Below, piece after piece: positions 1-8,950 of a stretch of DNA of 35,208 nt. This DNA comes from Seminavis robusta (Eukaryota; Bacillariophyta; Bacillariophyceae; Naviculales; Naviculaceae), in contig CAICTM010001168.1 in NCBI GenBank assembly GCA_903772945.1, positions 1-35,208 on the forward strand, in the 5' to 3' direction. Under the pieces are notes generated by a model, which was not told where the DNA came from, made no database searches, and saw only the letters and a list, made by a program, of their open reading frames with translations. Numbering within the stretch: the first letter of the stretch is position 1; each line of letters opens with the position of its first letter. A program made the position numbers and the translations under genes.

Positions 1-1
1 G

Positions 2-580
2 GGACGCACGCGAGCAGACACATTATTGCCCGCCCTCGAATTGTACGAGGCCAATGCGACCATTACCCTCAGCAGTGATTGGGATGCCGACACGCTGTCG
101 CCGTTGGAAAAGATCCAAACAGTGTTGACTCGACCCGACGGCAGATCGTTTCCTGACGTAGCGACTGTCATCCCAATGCTTACAATCAACCCGGCATATC
201 TACTCCAGCACGATGACACTACGGGTTCGATCGAGGTTGGAAAATTTGCCGATCTGGCGGTGATTGACCAGGACATTTTCAACATGCCGGTCGACGAAAT
301 ATCCACAGCAAATGTTACGAGGACATATCTGCAAGGAGATCTCATATTTGGTCCTGGTGCGGATGTATCGAGAGTGGATGGGTCCATTGAAATCAGTGAA
401 ACTGATCCGACTGGAGCTGGATCCGAGGAAAACGGAGCGACTGACCCCAAGGATGTTGAAATCGACACTGGCGGCAATGTTGCCGTTAGTGTGGAAGGGC
501 AATCATCAAGTCCAGCTGTCTTCTCGAGTCTGCTGGCGGCTTGCTTGTGCTTCTCTGTTTCATTACTCAGTTTTCTGTAG
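2..580 (+). CDS. Amidohydrolase family 3 protein, C-terminal part (5' end outside window)
   Basis: The frame is open from base 2, so the gene starts upstream. The visible part is the end of a metal-dependent amidohydrolase-3 (YtcJ-like) barrel. The SDWDAD segment fits the family's conserved SDWP metal-ligand strand, and IPMLTINPAYLLQHDD followed by GSIEVGKFADLAVIDQDIF is the typical closing beta-sandwich signature. After the catalytic domain comes a Ser/Gly/Asp/Glu-rich linker of about 70 residues. The last 20 or so residues are hydrophobic (VFSSLLAACLCFSVSLLSFL) and are preceded by small residues, which resembles a GPI-attachment signal and suggests a surface enzyme. The substrate cannot be told. 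The TTG at 26 lies inside the domain and is not the real start. The family call is firm; the anchor is inference. Confidence 0.85.
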   Translation, partial: GRTRADTLLPALELYEANATITLSSDWDADTLSPLEKIQTVLTRPDGRSFPDVATVIPMLTINPAYLLQHDDTTGSIEVGKFADLAVIDQDIFNMPVDEISTANVTRTYLQGDLIFGPGADVSRVDGSIEISETDPTGAGSEENGATDPKDVEIDTGGNVAVSVEGQSSSPAVFSSLLAACLCFSVSLLSFL

Positions 581-1102
581 TGGTTGGGTGTCTTTAAAAA
601 AATTAGGTTGACGGGTTTTTAGTTTACAATTTTTGTCAGCAACGTCTAGCTAGTCCCCATGTTGACAATTGTTAATGTGTGCCGTGCCGGGTGCCTGAAA
701 GTGCATAGGATGACAATTTCGGACTACTTTGGATAAATGGTCTCGATATCTTTTCAAAGAGGTAAGTCTCGATTGCCTGGTGTTGCAACTCTCTGGCTAC
801 CGGCACCCAAATCAACACTCGGCCACCTCACAAGCTTTGTCGAGGTGAAAGGTGGGAGATCAGATAGATCGCCAAGGCGGGTAGTCAGCTTTTTGGCATG
901 GCATGGGGTATCAGACCAAAAATTGCTTCCGAGTGGGCAGATGTCGGTAAGGAACAAGATGGCAAGCACTCAGTGTAACAAAATCAGATATTAGTAGATA
1001 TTATAACAGTTTACCTCTACGCACGCAACCAGATAAACATTGAACCGAGGGGACCGTCCTAACTACGATAAGACTATCATCGTCTCGTCTTGTCTCTCGC
1101 AC
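581..1102. other. Spacer between convergent genes
   Basis: This lies between the amidohydrolase stop and the stop of the LRR gene on the opposite strand. An open frame at 737-994 has no recognisable domain. A CTAGCTAG palindrome, recurrent in spacers of this window, is at 646-653. I see no RNA gene. Confidence 0.6.
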
Positions 1103-2596
1103 TCACTGCGGAGCTTCGCACTGACAAGAATCACAACCACACAGTGTTGGTGAACAGTCAAACAAAAGGTTCGGGACATCACACAGACCCTCTGGAATGG
1201 TTCCCGTCACAAATTCCAAACCAGAAAGATCCAACTCTTGCAGTGTTGGAATATTTTCGAGCTCGGTTGGGACGGTTCCCATCAGTCGTTCGTTCCGTGC
1301 CAGTCTCAAAGTCTCTAGGATTGTCAATTGCCCAAAGTAGGTGGGGATATCTCCCACAATCTCATTGTCGGACATGTCCACAACTTTGAGAGATGTCAAC
1401 AAGCCAATTTCTGGAGGAATGGGTCCATCCTCCAGGTTGTTGTTTTCCAACAAGAGGCCTTCCTGAAATCCATCCTCGTTACAGTAACTGCCCGTGTCTT
1501 CAAACCACGTGCACTCTTCTTCCGAAGGCAAGACACTCCCTTGCGTCCACGACCGTCCAAGCGCAAAATACAGAGTGGCCAATGCAAATCTCTGTACCAA
1601 CTGCTCAGGTGTTCGTGTGTCAATATTAACGTCATAGTTCACAAAGAGAAGAGCAAATGCTTGGGGGCTCGTGGGATTCAAAATAGCTTCCACACTGTAG
1701 TCTGGTAGGTAGTCGATAAGAGTCAACGGTACCGTGGGTGCTTCGGTGAGGATAGTGGGTGGCTGGGTGATAGCTATGGTGGGTGCTCCTGTTTCTGCTA
1801 CTGGAGCATCAGTGGCGGGTACATCCGTAGCAGCGACTGGAGCAGTCGTCGGCTCGACAGTGGCCTCCAAGAGAGTTTCTGTGGGAGCTCCAGTAGCAAC
1901 CTCGATCATTGTAGGAGTTCCAGTAGCAACCTCGATCATTGTAGGAGTTCCAGTAGCCACTGCGATCATTGTAGGAGCTCCAGTTTCAACGGCAATCATT
2001 GTAGGAGTTCCAGTAGCAGCTGCTGTCGGGGACAGAGTAGTTGCCACTGGTGGGACGGTAGCAGCGGCTGTGGGAGACATTGTGGTTTCCTCGGGAGGGA
2101 CGGTTGCAGCATCGGTAGGATCCATTGTGGTCGCCACTGGTGGGACAGTGGCAGCAACTGTGGGAGCCATTGTGGTTGCCACAGGGGCACTCACAGGAGG
2201 ACCAGCCGTGGGAGCTGGGGTAGCAGGAATATCGGTAGCATTTGCATCCGGAATTTCGGTAGCATTTGCATCCGGAATAACGGTAGCATTGGCTACTGTG
2301 GGAGCCATTGTCATTGGGGCAGAAGTGGGATCATCACTTTGAGTAGCCCGGACTGCCACAACAATAACAACTGCTACCAAGGTAACCCAAAACAAGCCCA
2401 GCCACATGAGCTTGGAACCGAAGAATTGTGGAGGCAAGAGCTCTTCATCTTCTGGCATAGGTGCCATGGGTTGTTTGGGCGCTACTGGTGCCGCCTTCTT
2501 CATCATGCCAGCATACTTCTTAGCTGGATCTTCCAGACTATCCACGAAAACATCCTCGTCATAGGACTCCAACGGTGCTGTCACATCATCACTCAT
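1103..2596 (-). CDS. Single-pass membrane LRR protein with Thr/Pro repeat stalk (diatom LRR family)
   Basis: A single-exon gene for 497 residues. An acidic, Lys-containing N-terminus of about 60 residues has no signal peptide. One membrane segment follows at about 64-82 (LGLFWVTLVAVVIVVAV), so a signal-anchor (type II) topology with the C-terminus outside is likely. Next is a low-complexity stalk of about 200 residues built from tandem 8-, 15- and 10-residue Thr/Pro/Ala repeats, a plausible O-glycosylation region. The outer domain begins with YLPDYSVEAI and QRFALATLYFAL, the capping region typical of diatom LRR receptor-like proteins. It continues with ECTWF..YC and about three to four plant-type LRRs (IPPEIGLLTSLKVVDMSDN, VPTELENIPTLQELDLS) and ends in a Cys-rich cap (CGCDSCQC). 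There is no kinase domain. A role in adhesion or recognition is inference. The ATG at 2594-2596 is the first in frame. Confidence 0.85.
   Translation of the reverse strand: MSDDVTAPLESYDEDVFVDSLEDPAKKYAGMMKKAAPVAPKQPMAPMPEDEELLPPQFFGSKLMWLGLFWVTLVAVVIVVAVRATQSDDPTSAPMTMAPTVANATVIPDANATEIPDANATDIPATPAPTAGPPVSAPVATTMAPTVAATVPPVATTMDPTDAATVPPEETTMSPTAAATVPPVATTLSPTAAATGTPTMIAVETGAPTMIAVATGTPTMIEVATGTPTMIEVATGAPTETLLEATVEPTTAPVAATDVPATDAPVAETGAPTIAITQPPTILTEAPTVPLTLIDYLPDYSVEAILNPTSPQAFALLFVNYDVNIDTRTPEQLVQRFALATLYFALGRSWTQGSVLPSEEECTWFEDTGSYCNEDGFQEGLLLENNNLEDGPIPPEIGLLTSLKVVDMSDNEIVGDIPTYFGQLTILETLRLARNERLMGTVPTELENIPTLQELDLSGLEFVTGTIPEGLCDVPNLLFDCSPTLCGCDSCQCEAPQ
1890..2290 (-). repeat. Coding minisatellites in the LRR protein stalk
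   Basis: Three adjacent tandem arrays lie inside the stalk: about five copies of a 30-bp unit (protein TGTPTMIEVA) at about 1890-2010, about four copies of a 45-bp unit (TTMxPTxAATVPPVA) at about 2040-2190, and three copies of a 24-bp unit (DANATEIP) at about 2225-2290. All periods are multiples of three, so copy-number changes would keep the frame and only change stalk length. Confidence 0.85.
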
Positions 2597-3350
2597 CTTG
2601 CCGACTGTAGATTATTTACTAAACTGGTGTTTTTAAATGGATTCAATTCGCCTCCAAAAATCAAGGGTATCTGAGCAATGAGCAATCAATGGACAAGGGT
2701 AGCTGACGGATAGTCTTTAGCTGCTGTTTTGTCTTCTCCTCCTCGACAGATACAGCAGTGGTTGGTGTTTGTTGTAACCTGTTGGTCTCTTCCTTCTTCC
2801 TTGTCCAATAACAACGCCCATGAAATAATGTAAAATGGTGGAACGAATGAGGCAAGCAAAAAAGAGGACGCGCGATCTGTCGCACAAAATACAAGGCAAC
2901 AGCTTTGGAGGTTCGCCGAAGACTTAGCAGGAACGAAAAGAATTAGTGCCCATTGCTTTAGAAAAAAATGATTGGACGAAAAACGTACAATTTCCTCCAT
3001 TGTCGCCGGAACTTGGCCAAAAATGGGACTCCGCGGGGCGCAACGATCGAATTCAATGGAACGAGAATCGGATCAATCCACAACGGCTAAAATCCTTTCT
3101 AAAAGGAAGAAAAGTTCCAGAAAGCAGGAGAGAGCAGACAAAGCTAGCTAGCTAGTAGCTTCTGCCTGGTAGCTCCTAGGAAGCCAGTTATTACCCATTT
3201 CTATTTGAGTGTTGTCCTTGTTACAAAGCTGTAGCCACCATACCGTATTATATATTTCTTAGAGGGGCAGGTTTCGTTCCGATTAAGATATCCCTGCCGG
3301 TTGGATACCCTTGTTGGATATTCCTGGTTCCGATTGCAAGGCCGTGTACG
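2597..3350. other. Spacer upstream of two divergent genes
   Basis: This separates the start of the LRR gene (-) from the start of the 3351 reading frame (+) and must hold their promoters. GCTAGCTAGCTAG is at 3143-3155. Open frames on the minus strand (2661-3000) overlap each other in several frames and match nothing I know. No clear core promoter motif is visible. Confidence 0.5.
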
Positions 3351-4118
3351 ATGAGATGGAAACGGAATATATGGGTACTTCTCGGACTCTGGCGTATCGA
3401 CTACAGTTGGTTAAGAGCAGTCAGTGGATTCTCCATGGACATCCGAAAACGATTACCAGGCATCTGGCGGTTACGAATTCAAGAAAAACAAAAAGAAATT
3501 CCAAAAAGACGAAGAATTGTGGATGATTTGATCCAGGCATCCAACAACAAAGAAACGCAGCTGCAAGAAATCCTCCTGAAATTAAACAAAGATGGGTCCT
3601 TTCGACAATGCGATGAGGGTTACGAAGAAGGAAAATGGATGTCGGGGAGATGGGGTGTGCGAACCGTTTTGCAGGACGACGCCAACAAGAATGAAACCAC
3701 AAACTTTTATCTTGCGGTAGACAGGCAATATTTCGGACCGCCTTATGATAGCCTATTCATCGGGGAAATTTTGGGGGAAGGGGACAAGACATCGAGCAAT
3801 AAAAATGGCAACAACAATGGCAACGAAACGACCATGTCGGTCCAAGGCTCGATTAGAATTGGGAAATTCCAAATGCCCAAGACAGATCCATCCTTCTTTG
3901 ACAAAGATCCCATTGTGACCAACGGGAACGCTACTGGATCTTTTGTTTTGCAGCAAATGTTGAGTTTTGCCTTACTCCTGTCCAAAGAAGAATGCATGAA
4001 CGGCGACAGCAACGATGGCAATGACAATTCAGCTGATAGTTTCTGGGATGAATCTCCTGGACGAGACTCAGCAGCGGATGACGATGAAAACAGGCTCTCT
4101 GGATGTGCCTTTGAATGA
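3351..4118 (+). CDS. Conserved-looking hypothetical protein
   Basis: A 255-residue frame. The first 60 or so residues are basic and could be a leader or partly untranslated. The core (about 75-200) looks like a real globular domain: LLKLNKDGSFRQC, then a GKWMSGRWGVR segment, then DRQYFGPPYDSLFIGEILG, and later GSIRIGKFQMPKTDPSFF and ATGSFVLQQML. The alternating G/W/F pattern suggests an antiparallel beta-sheet or barrel, and I believe similar proteins occur across stramenopiles, but I cannot name a family or function. Asn/Asp/Ser-rich low-complexity stretches interrupt the domain and form the C-terminus. Upstream start codons are not convincing, so the N-terminus is uncertain. A second open frame runs past the stop (see findings). 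Confidence 0.6.
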   Translation: MRWKRNIWVLLGLWRIDYSWLRAVSGFSMDIRKRLPGIWRLRIQEKQKEIPKRRRIVDDLIQASNNKETQLQEILLKLNKDGSFRQCDEGYEEGKWMSGRWGVRTVLQDDANKNETTNFYLAVDRQYFGPPYDSLFIGEILGEGDKTSSNKNGNNNGNETTMSVQGSIRIGKFQMPKTDPSFFDKDPIVTNGNATGSFVLQQMLSFALLLSKEECMNGDSNDGNDNSADSFWDESPGRDSAADDDENRLSGCAFE

Positions 4119-4719
4119 GGATGCTGTGGAGGCAGATCGCACATCGCAAGTTATCGTGCCCAAGTAACTTTTGTAACAATACGCGTCCAAGGTACCAATG
4201 CGTGGAGGATCACAGACCACTCCCTGGGTTCATGTGCGCACCACGCTAAACTCTCGACGTGCGACGTTCGTTGGGTTCCTTGGCAGGGATTGGCAAAGTG
4301 GCTAAGGTTGAGCGGTTCTCCACCTTTTGCTGGTTCTAGCTAGTCTAAGACGCGAATCAGAATCGAATCCGCCGTGATCTGTACCGGTACGGTAAAGGTA
4401 AAGGTATCTGCTCTCTGTCTTGCGTGCTGGATGCCCGCCGGTAACCGAGGTTCCAGAGAATGATTTTTCAATCCATGAAACGTGGATACCTTTATTCAAT
4501 TGAATTTAAAATTCATGTTGGGGCAGCACAATTACGGGTATCCATACTGAAACTACCTGTAGTATTATATCTTAGCTCAGAATCTTCCATCATTGTGATG
4601 TAGTATCTTTTAATACTCTGGCTAGGAAGACAGTGCTATGGGATAGTTCCACGCTGCTTCCCACCTTGCTAAGCATGCCCTAAGTTAAAGAGAGGAGGAT
4701 CAAATGTAAATGCTCCGCT
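4119..4719. other. Spacer, no gene seen
   Basis: There is no credible coding frame. It holds CTAGCTAG at 4336-4343 and the palindrome GTACCGGTAC at 4381-4390, followed by short GGTAAA repeats. The right part borders the inverted-repeat element that starts at 4720. Confidence 0.5.
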
Positions 4720-5083
4720 GGACCGTCCGACGGTTTTCACTCAGGATTTAAAAAAAACTTGAAATTCCCACACTGATGACGGTTTACATGCCCTTAAACA
4801 TCCCTTAAATCTTCAACATGCCCTTAAACATGCCCTTAAATAAACATGCCCTTAAAACATGCCCTAATGCCTCAAAACATGCCCTTAAGCCTTTATAGAA
4901 ACACCATAGAACATGCCCTTATCACGAATGAACATGCCCTTAAATAAACATGCCCTTAAAACATGCCCTTAAATCGCAACATGCCCTTAAACATGCCCTT
5001 AAACAAACATGCCCTTAACATGCCCTTAAAAAGATAACCAGTTGTGCAGTTTTAAAGCCTGAGTGAAAACCGTCGGACGGTCC
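4720..5083. mobile_element. Inverted-repeat element with internal minisatellite (element 1)
   Basis: Perfect 26-bp inverted repeats lie at 4720-4745 and 5058-5083; the outermost bases are GGACCGTCC. Each repeat contains its own hairpin, ACCGTC and GACGGT around a single base. The 312-bp interior is almost entirely an array of a short repeat and has no coding frame. No target-site duplication is visible on either side (CGCT to the left, TGGA to the right). Size and structure resemble a non-autonomous MITE or foldback element; I recognise no known family. Confidence 0.75.
4786..5032 (+). repeat. ACATGCCCTTAAA minisatellite, about 15 copies
   Basis: The unit ACATGCCCTTAAA recurs about 15 times, all in the same orientation. 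Most copies are exact, and a few carry single changes (ACATCCCTTAAA, ACATGCCCTAAT). Spacing varies from 0 to about 20 bases, so this is an irregular array. It lies wholly between the inverted repeats of the element at 4720-5083. Confidence 0.9.
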
Positions 5084-5953
5084 TGGACAGCACAAACCGC
5101 CTACCGTAATACAAGGCCTACGGGATTGCCATGGATGTTCGGGCGGTCGCCACACCGCCAAAACGCCTCACTTTCAGTCTGTGGCTCTATGAATACAAAG
5201 ATAAATGTTTCAAGTGCCATCACATTGATGAGAGCTTCCTTCTTGGGCCACATGCTGGATCTCTCGCTGCTGATATTCTCTTTAATTATCTCAGACAGCC
5301 AGCGATCATGCTTTTGACATCGGGGTGGAAGAAAGGAAACTGTGAAAGCTGTCATAATTATATAGGAATGCCGTTGGACAAACAATATTGTGCTACCGGT
5401 ACGAAAGTGAAAGCGCTGTTAACAATGGGATTGCAGTGAAAGAGCATTTGCTTCATTCGTCATCCCTTAGCTGGTGTTTCCACCCGTCCTTTGCTGTCTG
5501 GCTGTTTCCTTTGCCAGTTGACCAAGTGGAAGTGTGCGGTGGAACCTGTTGTGGACCGTGGACCGGTGGTCCGCAACGAAATTGTGATTGTCTCTTCCCG
5601 CGCGTACGTCAGTCATGGCACAAGGCAAAATGCCGTTGGAATCTTATGTCAATCCCAGAACTAGCTAGCGACGTTGGAACTTAGTCAATCCCAGAACCTC
5701 CATCCTGTCTTCCAACCGTCGCCAATCTTGGCAAGATAACTCCCACCAGCATTTGGCCTATGAAGAGGTGCGCTCACTGAAAAAGAGAATGTGTGGATCG
5801 AGTTGAGGCCAGCCTTCCCAGCCATTGCTGACGGTGAGAGAGGAAGAAGAGGAAAATGTGCATCGATTCCAATGACAAATTTTCCCTCCCACAAATCCAG
5901 AAAAGAGGAATTTTCGAAACGAGTCAAAGCTATAAGCATTCAGTGAAGCGACA
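5084..5953. other. Spacer, no supported gene
   Basis: A 102-codon frame at 5131-5439 has four Cys but matches no family and has no supporting context. A near-direct repeat of about 27 bp (GTTGGAA..CTTA.GTCAATCCCAGAAC) occurs at 5634-5660 and 5670-5697, with CTAGCTAGC between the copies. TACCGGTAC is at 5394-5402. Confidence 0.5.
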
Positions 5954-6478
5954 ATGATGCTCTTTAAGAAGTCTAGGAAACAATCCAAGCAAGTTGGTGC
6001 CTTAGAGGCCATCGACAAGAAATCCACGGAATCCAGTCAAAAACAAGGAAGGAGGGGGTCGTTCTGGAAGCAAAAAGACGCCAACAGCTGCCAGTATTTG
6101 GACGATTGCGAAGAGATCGATCCCAACGAGTGTTCCCAACAAGGCTCCTCAAAATTGGTTCTTTTCCGTGTGACCGAGGTCAAAGGGAAAACTCAGGGAC
6201 AGGCCAAGATTTTTGGAAAGGGCTCCAAGCCCCAAAGGGCAGAGCAAGGTTTGGTCATTGACACTTCCCATAGTACAGACCAAGACGACTCCTCGGCTTC
6301 AACCGCGAAAACAACAAATCGAAGCTGTTGGTTTAATACACCACAGAACGGGCGTTTTGCCGAGGAGGAAGAGATCCCGCGAACGATCTCCTTGGTCACA
6401 TCACCCAAGAAAAAGAAGAAAAAGCAGAAGAAGAGCATTCTTAGCTTCATCAGGGTTTCAAGTGAAACAACGGCGTGA
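5954..6478 (+). CDS. Hypothetical basic protein
   Basis: A 174-residue frame from ATGATG after ACA. The product is hydrophilic and Lys/Ser/Gln-rich, with no signal peptide or membrane segment. A central segment, KLVLFRVTEVKGKTQG, could be a short beta structure. Near the C-terminus is a run of lysines (SPKKKKKKQKKS) that would serve as a nuclear or nucleolar localisation signal, followed by ILSFIRVSS. I recognise no family. Composition and length favour a real gene only moderately, and chance cannot be excluded. Confidence 0.4.
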   Translation: MMLFKKSRKQSKQVGALEAIDKKSTESSQKQGRRGSFWKQKDANSCQYLDDCEEIDPNECSQQGSSKLVLFRVTEVKGKTQGQAKIFGKGSKPQRAEQGLVIDTSHSTDQDDSSASTAKTTNRSCWFNTPQNGRFAEEEEIPRTISLVTSPKKKKKKQKKSILSFIRVSSETTA

Positions 6479-6716
6479 ATTTTCTTTAGGTGGCTGTCAT
6501 TGGGCTATCCTTCTTCCCATTCTTGCCCAATCCTCACACTCAACCTCTTACTAGCTACATGAAGAATATATTCATAGATCACTTTTGATTCAAAAACTGC
6601 GTGCGAAACGAGTTAGTTGCATTGATTATTGCATATCAGTGTTTATTCCTTTTCTACGCAGTTGCGAGCAGTTCTGCTCCAAATTATTTGGAGGTATGTC
6701 ACCGGGCATAGTGTAC

Positions 6717-8699
6717 TCATACCTCTTCATGGTTCTCCATGTGATTCTCTTCCCCAAGAATCCCATGGTACTTGGAATGGTGGGCAGCAGACCCGACGTT
6801 GAAGAGTCTGCTCTGAAACTCATGATCCCAGATGGATTCACAGTTGCAGTGTTTTTCTCTATCACAGCACAAGCCATAGTGGTGTGGGCCTTCGCCACGA
6901 CCTGGAAGAATGTTTGGAACATCGCCGTACTCAAAGGTTGCTTTCTCCATGGCATAGGCCCGCTGGATTCGATGAATGGCGGCCCGAGCTTCTGGGTCAT
7001 TTTTTGGCAAAGTTTCGCCTTCGCAAATTGGAAATGTTTCACTAGGGTCCATCTCCACATTGAAGAGCAATGGATAGTTATCGTATCGTTTGGCTTTCCC
7101 ATTGCCCCCAAAGCCTGGTTTGGTACAAAAATGGGCCTTATACGGTCCATGCCGAACTGCCGTGATTCCACTGCGGGGCCATGCGCCGTTGCAGAAACCA
7201 TAAAAGAAGAGAAAGTCGTGTTTGGAAACTCCCTCTTCCCTCAGAAGTATGTCGGACATGTCACGTCCATCAAGAACTGTGTCAGCAGGCAGAGAGACGT
7301 TGGCAAGGCGCGAAAACGTCGGGAAGACATCCATGGAGCTGATTGTTTCAGATGACCTGCTAAGAGGTTCAATTTGACCCTTCCAGTAGGCAAATGCTGG
7401 CATTCGGATTCCCCCTGGAACGGCACACCGGTGTTTTCAACAAAAAGGAACAATGATAAGCAGCTCTCCTCAAACAGAATCGCTCTTGACTGAGGAATGA
7501 CAAGTGTGCCTTACCTTCCCAAGTGCTGGCCTTGCCAGTCCAAGGATAGCCGGCATACTTGCCACTGAAGATGCCATAGCTTCCTGCATCGCTTCCCTTT
7601 GGGGTCCAAGGTCCATTGTCACTAGTGAAGAGAATCAACGTGTTTTCCTCTAGCCCCGATCGTTTGAGAGCATCGTACACATTGCCAACCATCCAATCCA
7701 CTTCCGCCAAGGCATCCCCGAAGGCACCTCGTTTGGTAACATTTCGGATCTCACAGGATGAGTACTGTGAGTTGGGCATTTCCTCCCAATTTTCATTTGT
7801 CGAAGTTGTTGTGTGGACGTGGGAGAATGGAAAGTAGAGGAGAAACGGATCATTTTTGTTGTCTTCAATAAACTTGGTTGCAAAGTGGTTGTACTTGTGT
7901 GCCAATGTGTTGAAATTCAGGGGTTGCTCCACAATTCTGGTCTTGTTGTGTTCTTGATAAACAAGCGGTACATACCATGACGCATAGTCATTGTCTTGAG
8001 GAGGGCGTGGGGATTTTTTCTCTGGTGGTTCCACGTCCTCGTCGTTGTATGCTCCAGTTTGCTCCCCTTCTGCACTTGGGCATGCTCCTCTTTGCCCATT
8101 TCCCATGTCATCACTGCACAGCCCAAAAACGAATTGAATCCATGAGAACATGAAATGGCCCAATGCGCAACAGACAAAGTTTTTGATGGGGCTTACCTGT
8201 ATGGAATCCCCAAGTAGTAATCGAACCCCTGACTTCCTGGCAAGTAGGTCAAGCGTTGACCAAGATGCCACTTGCCCACTATGGCGGTGGTATAGTTGGC
8301 TTTCTTGAGCTGCTCCGCCACGGTAACTTCTTCCAAAGGAAGCCCCAATTTCGCCACAGGACTAAACACTTCTCTGACACCTGTACGGGTATATTGGCGG
8401 CCTGTCATGAGAGCTGCCCTCGAGCAGGAACATACGGAACAACCTGAATACCAGGTAGTCAAGATCTTTCCATTCCAAGCCAAGCGATCAATGTTGGGAG
8501 TTGATGTAGTGGGGTGACCATTGAATCCAAGGTCTCCATAGCCAAGATCATCCACAAAGAAGAGGACAAAGTTCGGGCTATCCAAAGGATCTCGTTTATG
8601 TTGGTGATGATCGGTGGCGGTGGCATGGGAAACCAATCTGAACAACAAAAAGAAGAAGCAGGTTGCCACCGGAACAACAGATTCTCGGATTGCGATCAT
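6717..8699 (-). CDS. Secreted arylsulfatase-type sulfatase (three exons)
   Basis: Exons on the minus strand are 8699-8197, 8113-7515 and 7414-6717, with introns of 83 and 100 bp (GTAAG...CAG). They join to 599 residues. Residues 1-26 are a signal peptide (VVPVATCFFFLLFRLVSHA). Sulfatase marks: metal ligands D50 and D51 (FVDDLGYGDLG); C90 in CSCSRAALMTGR, the expected formylglycine site; K143 and H145 in VGKWHLG; D333 and N334 in FTSDNGPW; and K362 in GKASTWEGG. The exon 1/2 junction gives LGIPYSDDMG and the exon 2/3 junction WEGGIRMPAF, both conserved in the family, which supports both splices. The active-site pentapeptide is C-S-C-S-R, not C-x-P/A-S-R. It hydrolyses sulfate esters, probably outside the cell or in the secretory pathway; the substrate is unknown. 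A longer 5' frame without an ATG is treated as leader. Confidence 0.92.
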
Positions 8700-8910
8700 T
8701 CCGCAGGCGCTCTTGTAGGAAATGTGAGGGATTCGATTAAGTTGCGTTGGTTTGGTCGATGGAGTGTCACACAAACCTCTCTTCAATAAGCAAAGAGATA
8801 GTTGAGGTAAGCACTGACGGTGAAGGTTTAGATGCAGGAGCTGAAGCAGTAACAACCATCATCCCTGATGGGCTGAAAAGATCCAAAAGATCTTCTAAAA
8901 AGTCTTCGAT

Positions 8911-8950
8911 TCGAACCGAATCGAATCGAATCGAATCGAATCGAATCGAT
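8911..8950. repeat. (TCGAA)n microsatellite
   Basis: About seven copies of TCGAA, one of them CCGAA, end in TCGATCGA. It lies about 210 bp upstream of the sulfatase start codon, in its likely promoter or 5' leader. Confidence 0.85.

Noticed and set aside
1734..2342. 202-codon plus-strand frame of Val/Ala/Gly repeats
   Set aside because: It is the antisense shadow of the LRR protein's Thr/Pro repeat stalk.
4786..5032. CRISPR array
   Set aside because: Units are about 13 bp with irregular 0-20 bp spacing, no unique spacers and a eukaryotic context; it is a minisatellite within inverted repeats.
5131..5439. 102-codon frame with two Cys-x2-Cys pairs
   Set aside because: CFKCHH and CESCHN look zinc-like or heme-like at first, but there is no family pattern, the start is arbitrary and both strands are open here; too weak to call a gene.
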